From Chryseobacterium sp. CH21 (lineage in GTDB: Bacteria > Bacteroidota > Bacteroidia > Flavobacteriales > Weeksellaceae), in assembly GCF_004119445.1 (NCBI RefSeq), contig NZ_QICI01000075.1:1-47841 (forward strand): DNA of 47,841 nucleotides, written 5' to 3'. This document shows, piece after piece, positions 33,427-42,008 of the stretch (position 1 is its first letter; each line of letters opens with the position of its first letter). Both the position numbers and the translations under genes were made by a program. The notes below the pieces were generated by a model. That model did no database searches and was not told where the DNA came from. It was given only the letters and a program-made list of their open reading frames with translations.

Positions 33427-34449
33427 TTACTTGATCTGAACTTCATAAATTTTCGGCCAGTTTTTACCTGTTACAAGCATATTATCTCCTTTGAAAGCAA
33501 TTCCGTTCAGTACATCATCACTTCCTTTGGTATTCTGTTTTGCTATTTCTGTGAAATCAAAAGTTCCGACAACTTCTCCGTTGGCTGGATTGATCTTTAA
33601 AATGATCGGTTTTTGCCATACGTTGGCATAAATAAATCCGTTGTGGAATTCAAGTTCATTTAATTGATCATATGCCTGGGAACTTCCTGCCACTGCAATA
33701 TATTTGATCAGTTTTGAAGGGTTATTTACATCAAGGAAATACAAAAGTTTACTCCCATCAGAAGCGATTAAGCTTTTTCCGTCATAGGTTAATCCCCAAC
33801 CTTCTCCCAATACGTTAGGGTAAGGGAATTCTGACAAAAGTTTTAAAGAACTTTTATCATAGATATACCCTTTTTTGCTTTGCCATGTCAGCTGATACAC
33901 TTTATCTCCAACGATGGTACTTCCTTCAGAAAAGTCTTCCTGAGCCTGTTTGGTAGAGGCTAGCGGGGTGGTTGTTCCAAGGGTGTATTTTAAAATCTGA
34001 GAAGATCCGTTCTGCCCGTCACTTTCATAGATGGTATTTCCTTCGATCTGGAATCCCTGTACAAAGTTTTTTGGATCATGCGGATATTCTGCTACAATCT
34101 GGTAAGCAAGATTTTTTTCAGGATTTTTTGCAAACACATTGATGGTAGCATCCTGGTTTAGGACTTCACCTCCTTTTGTTTTGATGTTGAATGTAACAGC
34201 ATTATCTCCCAAAGTAAAAAATTGGGGATCAATTGTTAAGTTCGTTGTTTCTTTATCTCCAAAGCTGATGGTTACGCTTTCTGCATTTTCCGTTACCTCT
34301 TTCGGAAGCTCAAGCTTATCTCCGAAATGGTATCCCTTTGCCTCCATTGAAGTATTATAAGTGTTTAATGTATTAAGAATCTCTTTATCCTTATTACAAG
34401 ACGCCAATAATAAAATCGCTGCGAAACCTACTATTATACTTTTTTTCAT
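33427..34449 (-). CDS. glutaminyl-peptide cyclotransferase lipoprotein (copy 2)
   Basis: This is the second propeller-type glutaminyl cyclase, 340 residues, aligning with copy 1 nearly end to end. The lipobox is 'AAILLLASC|NKD'. The same motifs are present: 'FVQGFQIEGNTIYESDGQN', 'GEGWGLTYDGKSLIASDGS', 'LNELEFHNGFIYANVW', 'VLNGIAFKGDNMLVTGKNW'. The conserved acidic and aromatic active-site residues appear in both copies, so both may be active. Bacteroidetes need this enzyme class because most of their signal peptidase I products begin with Gln. It starts from its own candidate promoter. Confidence 0.92.
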   Translation of the reverse strand: MKKSIIVGFAAILLLASCNKDKEILNTLNTYNTSMEAKGYHFGDKLELPKEVTENAESVTISFGDKETTNLTIDPQFFTLGDNAVTFNIKTKGGEVLNQDATINVFAKNPEKNLAYQIVAEYPHDPKNFVQGFQIEGNTIYESDGQNGSSQILKYTLGTTTPLASTKQAQEDFSEGSTIVGDKVYQLTWQSKKGYIYDKSSLKLLSEFPYPNVLGEGWGLTYDGKSLIASDGSKLLYFLDVNNPSKLIKYIAVAGSSQAYDQLNELEFHNGFIYANVWQKPIILKINPANGEVVGTFDFTEIAKQNTKGSDDVLNGIAFKGDNMLVTGKNWPKIYEVQIK

Positions 34450-34469
34450 TGAATTTCTAAATATTTCTC

Positions 34470-34501
34470 CAAAAATAGCAAATTTTATTCCGTATTGCCA
34501 A
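34470..34501 (-). promoter_or_regulatory. candidate promoter of cyclotransferase copy 2
   Basis: On the minus strand TATTTTTG (34470-34477) matches the -7 box, with TTG (34499-34501) 21 bases upstream, partly inside the end of the VOC gene. The -7 box is 20 bases before the ATG. Confidence 0.45.
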
Positions 34502-34868
34502 TATTATCTATGGGTTCACCAAATTGTAATATGTAACCGTTGTTATCATAGATGGCAAATTCTCTCATTCCCCATTCAAAAGTTTCTATTTCATAGCAGA
34601 CCTTGGCTTTTGTTTTAAGGTCTTCCCAAAGGTCATCCACTTTATTTACATTGAAATAAAACGAACCGGAAAACCCAATAGAAGCATTGTTTTCATGTTC
34701 ATTAGGCTGAGAAAGCATAATGTATACTTCATCTTTTCGAAGGGAAGCCCATTGCCAGTCATCATTTCTGCCCATGAGGGTAAACCCAAGAATATTCATG
34801 TAAAATGCGATGGTTTCATCCAGATTTTCTGTCCAGAAAATAGGCCGAAGTGTGGTAAATTGTGTCAT
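34485..34868 (-). CDS. VOC (glyoxalase/bleomycin-resistance) family protein
   Basis: This is a vicinal-oxygen-chelate fold protein of 127 residues with two beta-alpha-beta-beta-beta units: 'TLRPIFWTENLDETIAFYMN' opens the first, 'FYFNVNKVDDLWEDLKTKAK' the second, and it closes 'REFAIYDNNGYILQFGEP' with the usual metal-ligand glutamate position replaced by Gln in 'LQFGE'. Such proteins include dioxygenases and drug-binding proteins. Its ATG overlaps the GNAT gene's stop by four bases (ATGA), so it is the third gene of an SRPBCC-GNAT-VOC operon. Substrate unknown. Confidence 0.88.
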   Translation of the reverse strand: MTQFTTLRPIFWTENLDETIAFYMNILGFTLMGRNDDWQWASLRKDEVYIMLSQPNEHENNASIGFSGSFYFNVNKVDDLWEDLKTKAKVCYEIETFEWGMREFAIYDNNGYILQFGEPIDNIGNTE

Positions 34869-35374
34869 GATTCCTGTAATTCAAAAGTGTTTCTATGGAT
34901 TTTCATATTGAGTGAAACCCATGTTTCCTGATCAATCTTTGCTTCGCTTTTAACATGTGGATCTAGAGTGAACCCTACTTTCTTGTAGCATTCAATGGCT
35001 CCGGTATTCCAGTCGTAAACGTTCAGTTCAGCAGTTTCTTTATCAAAGTGATTGAAACCGTATTTCAGAAGTTCCTGCATTACTTTTTTACCATATCCTT
35101 TTCCTCTGTTGTTTTCATCCCAAATCAGAATTCTTCCCAACAGGAATGTTTTTTCTTTAAGAAAAATCTGAGCATGGCCAATTGTACTTCCAGCTTCATC
35201 TTTAATTTTAAATAAGGTTCTTTTTTCATCAGACAAATCGATTTCCAGTTGCTCTTCTGTAAGAGGGAAACGGTATACTGGTCCAGCGAACTGAAGCAGC
35301 ATTCTTTCGTCTTTTATCTTTGAAATAAGCTGTGGAGCATCTTCTGCTGTAAAAGGCTGTAATGTAATCATCAT
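34865..35374 (-). CDS. GNAT-family N-acetyltransferase
   Basis: This acetyl-CoA-dependent acetyltransferase, 169 residues, is of the RimJ/Ard1-like type. 'LGRILIWDENNRGKGYGKKV' is the acetyl-CoA pyrophosphate loop (R-G-K-G-Y-G), followed by 'MQELLKYGF', 'KETAELNVYDWNTGAIECYK' and 'KVGFTLDP', the typical motif A to B path. It is the middle gene of the operon: the preceding SRPBCC stop TAA touches its ATG, and its own stop overlaps the VOC start. Acceptor unknown. Confidence 0.92.
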   Translation of the reverse strand: MMITLQPFTAEDAPQLISKIKDERMLLQFAGPVYRFPLTEEQLEIDLSDEKRTLFKIKDEAGSTIGHAQIFLKEKTFLLGRILIWDENNRGKGYGKKVMQELLKYGFNHFDKETAELNVYDWNTGAIECYKKVGFTLDPHVKSEAKIDQETWVSLNMKIHRNTFELQES

Positions 35375-35799
35375 TTACTTTTCTAAATATTCTTTTAAAC
35401 TTTGCCCTACAATTGTTTTCCAGCCTTCACTAAAATTTTCTCTTGAAAAGCCTTCTCCTAAATCTTCGAAGTTGTCAATATCTTCATGGGTTAGCTTTAC
35501 TAAAGTCTGTCCGTCTTCCGGTTGTAATTCCCAAGTCACAATAGTTTTCAGTGCTGAAAATCCGGATAAGACCATGTGTGTTTCAATTTCTGATTCGGGA
35601 TTATTTCTAAAATCTCACCTTGATGATGGTATTTATTGGCGCCTCCGGGTTCATAGAAATTAAATTTTTTCCCTGTTTCCAATACAAAATCCTGGATATC
35701 AAAATACCAGGATTTCATTTCATTTTTATCGGTTAATGCTTTCCAGATTTTTTCAGCCGGAGCATTTATGGTATACTGAACAATGATGGGTGTACTCAT
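35375..35799 (-). pseudogene. SRPBCC (AHSA1-like) protein, one frameshift
   Basis: This START-like ligand-binding protein of the activator-of-Hsp90-ATPase-1 type is expected to be cytoplasmic. The first frame reads 'IIVQYTINAPAEKIWKALTD', 'MKSWYFDI', 'EPGGANKYHHQGEILEI' and 'HTWSYPDF', then breaks. Adding one T in the run of four at about 35559-35562 continues it as 'SALKTIVTWELQPEDGQTLV', 'LTHEDIDNFEDLGEGFSREN' and 'EGWKTIVGQSLKEYLEK', giving the usual 141 residues. It is the first gene of the SRPBCC-GNAT-VOC operon. The perfect continuation suggests a consensus error. Confidence 0.85.
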
Positions 35800-35976
35800 A
35801 TTATGGGTTTAATATGTTTAAATGTACACATTTTGTTCTTACTATTTAACCACAAAAGTCACAAAAATTTTTATCTGCTAAATTATTTAAGTTTAAGTTT
35901 CTACTCGTGAGAAGTACATTTAAGCCTTGAAAATTTCAGGATTTTCATTTTGTGAACTTTTATGGTTTATTTTTTA

Positions 35977-37590
35977 TTACCCATGTGAAAAACCGGTGAT
36001 CTTGGCTTCATCAAAATCCAGCTGCATTTCAATGGTTCTCATGACGTGATCATCAAATATTTTTTCTCTTTTCATTCTGTGCAGTTCATTCCTCTGTGCC
36101 TGAATGATCTGTCGCAAGACATCTTTATTTTCATTGATTGCCGAAACATAATCTCCTGTGGAAGCCATACATTGGGCTTTGTCTGCCATCAGCATCATTT
36201 CATTTTCCAGTTTATGCTTTTGATGACGTACCAGGCTGTTGGTTACGGCTAATTCAGAAAAGTCATTATCCAGTTTATGCAAAGCTGTTTCCTTCAGTTT
36301 TCGCATAAGGATTACTTCCTGTTTTTCTTCCGGCAATTCACTTCCGGCATCCTGAATATTCAGTAATTTTAGAATCGGGCTCAGCAATAAGCCTTGTCCC
36401 ACCAAAGTAATCAATATGATAACGAAAGTGACAAATAAAATAATATTTCTGTGCGGAAATGCTTCTCCGTTAGGTAAAAAAGCAGGAATCGACAAAGCCG
36501 CAGCCAAAGAAACTACTCCTCTCATTGCTGCAAAACTGATGATAAACGGCTCCTTCCAATCGGGTTTGGGAACTTTTAATCTTAAATCTTTAGAGCAGAC
36601 TCTTGGGAAGTACATCAATGCGTAACTGTACAGAATTCTTGTTCCGATAATGGCACCGCCAATCACAACACTGTAGAAAATTCCTTCTGAAATGGTGTAT
36701 TCTTTCATTCCTTCTACTACGATAGGAAGTTCAAGACCAATCAGGATAAAAATGATGGTATTCATCAGGAATATGAGAACACTCCACACATTTCCGGACT
36801 GTATCCTTGAAGTATGGCTCAGATAGCAATGTGAATTGTATGACATCAGCAAACCTCCGGCCACTACTGCCAATACTCCTGAAAAATGGAAATGCTCTGC
36901 TCCCACATACATAATATAAGGTACAATAAGCGTGATAATGGTATCTATATTGGAATTGGTAGGAATAATCCTAAGCAATGCCCCAAACAGAAAACCAACA
37001 GCAACACCCACGGCAATTCCTCCAATGGCCATGGTAAAGAAATCCTGAACGGCATCTCTCCATATAAACTGCCCTGAAATAACTGCTGCAAGGGCAAATT
37101 TAAAGACAATCAAACTGGATGCATCATTGATAAGGCTCTCCCCTTCCAGAATACTGGTAATCTTTTTAGGAATTTTCATATGCTTCAGAACAGAAGTAGC
37201 CGCCACCGCATCCGGCGGAGAGTTTACTCCTCCCAACAAAAATCCCATGGCTACAGTAAGCCCCGGAATAATGGAAGATGAAAGATAAGCTACCACTATT
37301 GACGTTAAAAACACCAATCCGAAAGCCATTGAAAAAATCTGCTTTCTCCATTTATGAAAGTCCTGCCATGAAGTAAACCATGCGGCTTCAAACAAAATAG
37401 GCGGCAGGAAAATAAGAAAAACAAGATCCGGTTCTATTTCAATACGCGGCATTCCCGGTATAAAGCTTATCAGTAGTCCTGCTATCACAAGAAAAATAGG
37501 GTATGCTACTTTTAGTTTCTGGCCGACCATTACCAATATCATCACAGACAGCAGTACTGCAATGGATATTATAACATAGCTGTGAATCAT
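35977..37590 (-). CDS. Na+/H+ antiporter, CPA1 family
   Basis: This inner-membrane cation/proton antiporter of the NhaP/YjcE (CPA1) type has about 12 hydrophobic helices in residues 1-415 and a cytoplasmic tail of about 120 residues rich in Lys/Glu/Gln. Motifs are 'FLIFLPPILFEAAW' (helix 3), 'GGVNSPPDAVAATSVL', and the ion-binding 'EGESLINDASSLIVFK', where Asn-Asp marks an electroneutral exchanger. 'AMRGVVSLAAALSIP' is the conserved helix 11. It is 537 residues, complete. It is downstream of the bestrophin gene but separated by a strong hairpin. Likely role: pH and sodium balance. Confidence 0.93.
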   Translation of the reverse strand: MIHSYVIISIAVLLSVMILVMVGQKLKVAYPIFLVIAGLLISFIPGMPRIEIEPDLVFLIFLPPILFEAAWFTSWQDFHKWRKQIFSMAFGLVFLTSIVVAYLSSSIIPGLTVAMGFLLGGVNSPPDAVAATSVLKHMKIPKKITSILEGESLINDASSLIVFKFALAAVISGQFIWRDAVQDFFTMAIGGIAVGVAVGFLFGALLRIIPTNSNIDTIITLIVPYIMYVGAEHFHFSGVLAVVAGGLLMSYNSHCYLSHTSRIQSGNVWSVLIFLMNTIIFILIGLELPIVVEGMKEYTISEGIFYSVVIGGAIIGTRILYSYALMYFPRVCSKDLRLKVPKPDWKEPFIISFAAMRGVVSLAAALSIPAFLPNGEAFPHRNIILFVTFVIILITLVGQGLLLSPILKLLNIQDAGSELPEEKQEVILMRKLKETALHKLDNDFSELAVTNSLVRHQKHKLENEMMLMADKAQCMASTGDYVSAINENKDVLRQIIQAQRNELHRMKREKIFDDHVMRTIEMQLDFDEAKITGFSHG

Positions 37591-37659
37591 TTTAAGTAAG
37601 TTTTTTAAGTGTTATTTTTTATTTCCGGATAATCATTTTATTACTATCCAAACTTTTCC

Positions 37660-37692
37660 AAACCTTATAGGTTTTAAAAACCTATAAGGTTT
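37660..37692 (-). terminator. long perfect hairpin, terminator of the bestrophin gene
   Basis: A 16-bp perfect stem (37660-37675, 37677-37692; aaaccttataggtttt and its complement) with one base at the centre, 36 bases past the bestrophin stop. It is AT-rich and followed by T-containing sequence on the minus strand. It may be a dispersed flavobacterial repeat too. Confidence 0.75.
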
Positions 37693-37728
37693 AATCTACA
37701 TTCTAATTTCAAGTACTAATTAACTGAA

Positions 37729-38733
37729 TTAAAGCACAATATTATTCTTCGGAGTAATAGCTGGCGGAAGATCAGATTCATCCAGCATATCTCTCATATC
37801 AATTTCTATGGTTCGGCTGATCTGAGTGATAGGAACATCATTAGGGCTTCCTTCAAATGGATTTACAGAGGCTTCACCTACACTGTCTAAGGTATGGAAG
37901 CACCATGTTACCAATAAAGAAAATGGAATATTAAACCATAATGTCCAGCCTTCTACGATGGTTCCGTCTCCTAATTTATCCAGTTCTTTCAATAATCCGA
38001 AAGGCACAAAAACAATGAATAAAAGTAAAAGATAAGTGGTGATGGAAGAGAAATTCCTTGGATACGGAAAGTTTTTAATTCTTTCAGCTTTTCCCTGATC
38101 GTCTGTAAACTTCACCAATTGCTGGTTGATCTGCGTCCATTGAAAATCATTGAGTTCTCCTTTTTCATAGGCATCTGACAAAGCTTTGCTCTGTTTGGCC
38201 ATCAGTTGTGTCGCTCTGTTCTTTTTACTTAAAATATACTGTAGTTCAGATTCAGAGAGGTATTTTTTCAATTCTTCATCCAGTTTGGAAAGTCTCTCCG
38301 GAATGTCATATTTTTTAGCATATTCATCATATTGCTCTGTCCCCATGTTTTCCCATGCTCTTGGCTCACGAAGCTGAAATCTCAACGCTGTAAGCCATGC
38401 ATAATGACGCAGGAACATTTCTTTTACTTTACCCGGATCTTTAGAAAGCAGTGCATCTCTAAGAATATATCCAAAGCTACGGCTGTCATTGATAATGGCT
38501 CCATAGATCTGTCTGGCTTCCCAGAGTCTGCTGTAGCTGGCATTATTTTTAAACCCAACAATAAAGGCTACTGCTGTTCCCATGATAGCGATCGGCTGCC
38601 AGGGAACGGAGAGAAATTTCCAGCCAAAAAAGTACAAGGTTGTAGGAATAGCTGCTAATACAAGCAAAGCATAAATACTCCGTCTGGTCCACATAATGAA
38701 CTCGCGGGCTCCAAATCTTTTTCCTGAATGCAT
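37729..38733 (-). CDS. bestrophin-like ion channel protein
   Basis: This membrane protein of the bacterial bestrophin family (RFP-TM/UPF0187) is 334 residues and forms pentameric anion or cation channels. The first helices 'SIYALLVLAAIPTTLYFF' and 'IAIMGTAVAFIVGFKNNASYSRLWEAR' carry the invariant 'NNASYSRLWEAR' region. 'FVPFGLLKEL' and 'LVTWCFHTLDSVGEASVNPFEG' hold the later helices and the conserved 'NPFEG' loop. The cytoplasmic helical middle runs about residues 100-215. It lies 81 bases downstream of the DUF2490 gene on the same strand, so both may share a transcript. Confidence 0.92.
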   Translation of the reverse strand: MHSGKRFGAREFIMWTRRSIYALLVLAAIPTTLYFFGWKFLSVPWQPIAIMGTAVAFIVGFKNNASYSRLWEARQIYGAIINDSRSFGYILRDALLSKDPGKVKEMFLRHYAWLTALRFQLREPRAWENMGTEQYDEYAKKYDIPERLSKLDEELKKYLSESELQYILSKKNRATQLMAKQSKALSDAYEKGELNDFQWTQINQQLVKFTDDQGKAERIKNFPYPRNFSSITTYLLLLFIVFVPFGLLKELDKLGDGTIVEGWTLWFNIPFSLLVTWCFHTLDSVGEASVNPFEGSPNDVPITQISRTIEIDMRDMLDESDLPPAITPKNNIVL

Positions 38734-38814
38734 AGGTGTTTATTTTTTGTGGTGTTTATTATTTTAAATTTTTCAAATAATGGTTTTCCTCAGGGCATTC
38801 AGCAGCGGTTCTGA

Positions 38815-39492
38815 TCAGTTTTTAGTAAATGGAATATTGTTATAAAAACCGATTTGAATCTGTCCTCTGTTTCTGTTCTCCTGAATCTGATTCATATACC
38901 CAGCTTCAATCCTCATATTTTTATTAATGACATATCCTAAGGCTCCATACACTCTGTTCCTGTCGAAAACCGGACTGTTGAAGTGCAGAAAAATCTCATT
39001 ATATACTGAAGCATAAAGGGTTTTCGGCAGCATTTCCTTTTGAGTAATCGGAATATTGACTCCCAGCATATACCGGAATCTCATTCTAAAATCATCCTGA
39101 AGAAAACGTTCTTCCAAGCGGTAACGGTGCTGAAGATAAAAACGTCCAAATCTCTGCTTGGTAATATACTGCTGAAAAATTCTATGTTCTATATTTTCTT
39201 TTTTCTCACCGTTTACATAAGGCTGGCTCAGAATGAAACCATATCCCAATAAAACATTGTTGTTATTTTCGGTAAGATCATACCCGATTCCTGTACGGAT
39301 CAGCAATTGTTCCAGATCTCCAACAGCATCAAAATTACGGTACTGAATTTCATTATGCCAGTTCAGTTTCTTGCTGATCTTATTGTTTCCAAAATACATA
39401 TACCATGCTCCCAGATCGTTTTTCTGAGCAAATGTCAAAATGGATCCCAAACTTAATACTGTGAATGCCAACTTCGTAAAAACCTTTCTCAT
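38815..39492 (-). CDS. DUF2490 outer-membrane beta-barrel-like protein
   Basis: This 225-residue exported protein of the DUF2490 family has a signal peptide ending 'SILTFA|QK'. The body is a string of amphipathic strands ('DLGAWYMYFGNNKI', 'WHNEIQYRNFD', 'LLIRTGIGYDLTENNNNVLLGYGFI', 'RMRIEAGYMNQIQ'-like), with aromatic residues that fit a small outer-membrane barrel. Function unknown. It precedes the bestrophin gene. Confidence 0.9.
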   Translation of the reverse strand: MRKVFTKLAFTVLSLGSILTFAQKNDLGAWYMYFGNNKISKKLNWHNEIQYRNFDAVGDLEQLLIRTGIGYDLTENNNNVLLGYGFILSQPYVNGEKKENIEHRIFQQYITKQRFGRFYLQHRYRLEERFLQDDFRMRFRYMLGVNIPITQKEMLPKTLYASVYNEIFLHFNSPVFDRNRVYGALGYVINKNMRIEAGYMNQIQENRNRGQIQIGFYNNIPFTKN

Positions 39493-39624
39493 GCTTGTTA
39501 ATTACTATTATCTATCGTTTTTAACAAAATTAATATTTTAAATCAATAATAGCAAACAATATTTTTTCACATGATAGAAAGAGATCCGGATGAAATATCT
39601 TCCACCCGGTTTTTCTTTAAAAGA

Positions 39625-40017
39625 TTATCCTGGAACCTGTTCTGCAAGTACGTCTGTTTCATTTTGATCAAAATAGGTACAAGTCATCATATGAAGAACC
39701 ATTGTCCAGCCTTTGATTCCGTTTTCTGCACAGTCTTTACAGAAAGTCATATAATCTGTTCCTCCCTGTTGGTGAAGTTTTAGTCTTGCTTTAAAATGGT
39801 CAAGGTTTAAAGTATCGGAAACGGTAAGGGTATCATATTTTCTTCCTGTTTGAACAGATTGGTTTTCGTTATTAAAATACTCAGTATTTCCGTCTGAAAC
39901 ATAGGCTTTGTAATGAGAAACTCCAAGCGTTTTTATAGCCTGAATGTATTGAGGAAAATCGGCTCCGCTTTTTACTTTCTGATGCTCCGCCTTAATGTTT
40001 TCAATTGTAAATTTCAT
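39625..40017 (-). CDS. DUF1398 family protein
   Basis: This 130-residue cytoplasmic protein of the DUF1398 (YbcV-like) family reads 'FPQYIQAIKTLGVSHYKAYVSDGNTEYF' at about 22-50, then 'LKLHQQGGTDYMTFCKDCAENGIKGWTM' with two Cys, and 'MTCTYFDQNETDVLAEQVP', all usual for the family, which has no known activity. It is a single gene just downstream of the VOC/SRPBCC operon's terminator, on the same strand. Confidence 0.9.
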   Translation of the reverse strand: MKFTIENIKAEHQKVKSGADFPQYIQAIKTLGVSHYKAYVSDGNTEYFNNENQSVQTGRKYDTLTVSDTLNLDHFKARLKLHQQGGTDYMTFCKDCAENGIKGWTMVLHMMTCTYFDQNETDVLAEQVPG

Positions 40018-40126
40018 TTTTTATGTTTTTTATGTTTAAAGAATACTCCTTTTATGAATGATGAGTGATTTTCTCTTTCATCAAATTTAAAAAAATTTTG
40101 GGATGCAAATATATACCAAATAAAAA

Positions 40127-40147
40127 ACCGGCAACATCATTGCCGGT
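40127..40147 (-). terminator. terminator of the VOC/SRPBCC/DUF1569 operon
   Basis: An accggcaa/ttgccggt stem (40127-40134, 40140-40147), 5-base loop, followed on the minus strand by TTTTTTA. It is 36 bases past the PhnB-like stop. Confidence 0.85.
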
Positions 40148-40183
40148 AAGTTTTAACTATATTTCGAATACAAAATATTTATT

Positions 40184-40633
40184 TTATGGATGCTGCTGCA
40201 TTTTAGCAGGATCATCATAGTTTACCATCCAGTTGATTCCGAATTTATCTGAAAACATTCCAAAATAAGCTCCCCAGAAAGTATCTGCCATTGGCATTGT
40301 CACCTGTCCTCCCGCAGAAAGACCTCCGAATAATTTATCTGCTTCTTCTTTAGATTCTGCGTTTACAGAAATAGAGAAGTTATTTCCAGCTTTGAAATTG
40401 GAAGACCACTCACCTCCTGTATCGCTTCCCATCAAGATTGTTTCTTTAGAAATTGGAAGTGAAACGTGCATGATCTTATTTTTGTCTTCTTCAGAAGTTT
40501 CTTTTCCTTCCATTTGAGGCATTTCTCCAAATGTACCGATGTAAGGATATTCTCCTCCGAAAACGGATTTATAGAAGTCGAATGCTTCTTTGCAATTTCC
40601 GTTGAATGTCAGGTATACGTTTACTGTTGCCAT
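40184..40633 (-). CDS. PhnB-like VOC family protein
   Basis: This VOC-superfamily protein of the PhnB/YjdN (3-demethylubiquinone-methyltransferase-like) subgroup has 149 residues. 'VYLTFNGNCKEAFDFYKSVF' opens the fold; 'IMHVSLPISKETILMGSD', 'EADKLFGGLSAGGQVTMP', and 'FWGAYFGMFSDKFGINWMVNYD' are the family's core. It is the last gene of the 40184-42947 operon. The biochemical role of this subgroup is not established. Confidence 0.92.
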   Translation of the reverse strand: MATVNVYLTFNGNCKEAFDFYKSVFGGEYPYIGTFGEMPQMEGKETSEEDKNKIMHVSLPISKETILMGSDTGGEWSSNFKAGNNFSISVNAESKEEADKLFGGLSAGGQVTMPMADTFWGAYFGMFSDKFGINWMVNYDDPAKMQQHP

Positions 40634-40668
40634 AATTGTCTTGTTTTTTTAAGTTTAGTTTGTATTTT

Positions 40669-41217
40669 TTATTGAGGTTTTTCAGATAAAGTTTTCAATC
40701 TTAAAAGCCCTTTCTGATAATCTTTTCCTATAGCATCCTCCATATTCATAAACAGCTTCATCAGGGTAAACGGATAAGGAATCTGGGAAGTAAATCCCCA
40801 TGTTGCCTTGCTTCCATTTCCTTCCGGAACAACTGTTACATAAGCATTTGCCTCACTTTCATATGGAGTAAGAAATTTAAGTTCCGTATCTACTCTTTTA
40901 CCTGCTTCATCTACTTTTTTCAATTCCTGACAACCTTTTCCTGCATTTTCATTTTTACTGTCCCAACAAACTTTTTCTCCGGGCTGCCCCGTTGTACCTG
41001 TCCAGTCCTTTTTCATGTTAGGATCAAGATCGTTCCAAGGACTCCACTGATCCATTGCTTTGAGGGAATTGGTATTTTGCCATACTTTATCTACCGGTGC
41101 ATTGATAGAAATCGTTTTTTCATATTTGCAGTCTCCTGAAATAAAGGCTGCCACTACTAACAAAATGATTAGTAATGCGGCTAAAAATAGCATAATTCTT
41201 TTAAATGTTCTCATCAT
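40669..41217 (-). CDS. membrane-anchored SRPBCC family protein
   Basis: This START-like polyketide-cyclase/SRPBCC domain protein has 182 residues and one N-terminal membrane helix ('LFLAALLIILLVVAAFISG', about 10-28) that anchors it. The domain shows 'EKTISINAPVDKVWQNTNSL', 'MDQWSPWNDLDP' and 'ATWGFTSQIPYPFTLMKLF', typical of ligand-binding hydrophobic-pocket proteins. It lies in the same operon, 35 bases before the PhnB-like gene. Ligand unknown. Confidence 0.9.
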   Translation of the reverse strand: MMRTFKRIMLFLAALLIILLVVAAFISGDCKYEKTISINAPVDKVWQNTNSLKAMDQWSPWNDLDPNMKKDWTGTTGQPGEKVCWDSKNENAGKGCQELKKVDEAGKRVDTELKFLTPYESEANAYVTVVPEGNGSKATWGFTSQIPYPFTLMKLFMNMEDAIGKDYQKGLLRLKTLSEKPQ

Positions 41218-41233
41218 GAATGTATTTTAATTG

Positions 41234-41605
41234 TTATCTGTGCTGATCTATAAGAATCATATTTCCATCGGGATCTTTCAGGTAAATATGTTCGGGACCT
41301 GAAGTGGTTTCATCGGCTTCTTTTCCGATTTCTATTCCGCTTTCTTTTAATTTTCTCTGAATTTCACGCACATCATCAAAGGATTCAAGATTCTGTGCAT
41401 TTTCGTCCCATCCAGGATTGAAAGTAAGCATATTTCCATCAAACATTGCCTGAAAAAGGCCTATCAATGTAGAACCATTTTTCATGATCAGATAGTTACT
41501 TTCTGCAGTTCCTGCCATTGTTATAAACCCAAGTTTCTCATAAAAGTCTCTGGATTTCTGAAGATCTTTTACACTTAGACTGATTGAAAAAGCGCCTAAT
41601 TTCAT
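41234..41605 (-). CDS. VOC family protein
   Basis: This glyoxalase/bleomycin-resistance fold protein has 123 residues. 'FSISLSVKDLQKSRDFYEKL' opens the first module, 'EIQRKLKESGIEIGKEADE' the second, and 'EHIYLKDPDGNMILIDQH' is the conserved end with an 'H-I' and 'D-P-D-G-N' pattern. The start overlaps the stop of the membrane-protein gene by four bases (ATGA), showing co-transcription. Confidence 0.9.
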   Translation of the reverse strand: MKLGAFSISLSVKDLQKSRDFYEKLGFITMAGTAESNYLIMKNGSTLIGLFQAMFDGNMLTFNPGWDENAQNLESFDDVREIQRKLKESGIEIGKEADETTSGPEHIYLKDPDGNMILIDQHR

Positions 41606-42006
41606 ATTTTTTTTGTTTTTAAAGCAAGTTTATGTCCTACGAAAACCAGTCCCCAAACAAGGATTCCCAAAATCCAGAACCAGATTGGAGAAGGAAGAGT
41701 TGCCATCATATAAATGGTCATCAGTAAAAAAATGATTCCACAGATTACGGCTGCGGTATATTTTCCGTTATTTGAAATTTTTGAAGCTGTAAATCCGGAA
41801 ACAACCGCTGCTAAAGCATACGCCAGAATGATAAAAAACAAAGCCATAAAAGGAGCTTCACTCACGTAGACTTTCAGTGCCTCCATATCTCCGGCACCGG
41901 CTTCCGCGGGAGGTGGATACAGATAATGCCCAATTTTTTCTACAACGGTGATACAGAGAGAGCCTGCAATAAGCCCTACCAACACAGCTAAAATTCTTCT
42001 CAGCAT
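41602..42006 (-). CDS. small four-helix membrane protein
   Basis: This 134-residue integral membrane protein has four hydrophobic stretches (about 5-28, 50-72, 84-103, 106-126). The first carries 'LVGLIAGSLCITVVEKIGHY', the rest 'FFIILAYALAAVVSGFTASKI' and 'WFWILGILVWGLVFVGHKLA'. Proteins with this 'GLIAG...E..GH.LYPPP' beginning are common in Bacteroidetes and uncharacterised. It sits 2 bases after the preceding gene and overlaps the VOC gene, so it is in the operon. Confidence 0.85.
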   Translation of the reverse strand: MLRRILAVLVGLIAGSLCITVVEKIGHYLYPPPAEAGAGDMEALKVYVSEAPFMALFFIILAYALAAVVSGFTASKISNNGKYTAAVICGIIFLLMTIYMMATLPSPIWFWILGILVWGLVFVGHKLALKTKKI

Positions 42007-42008
42007 AT

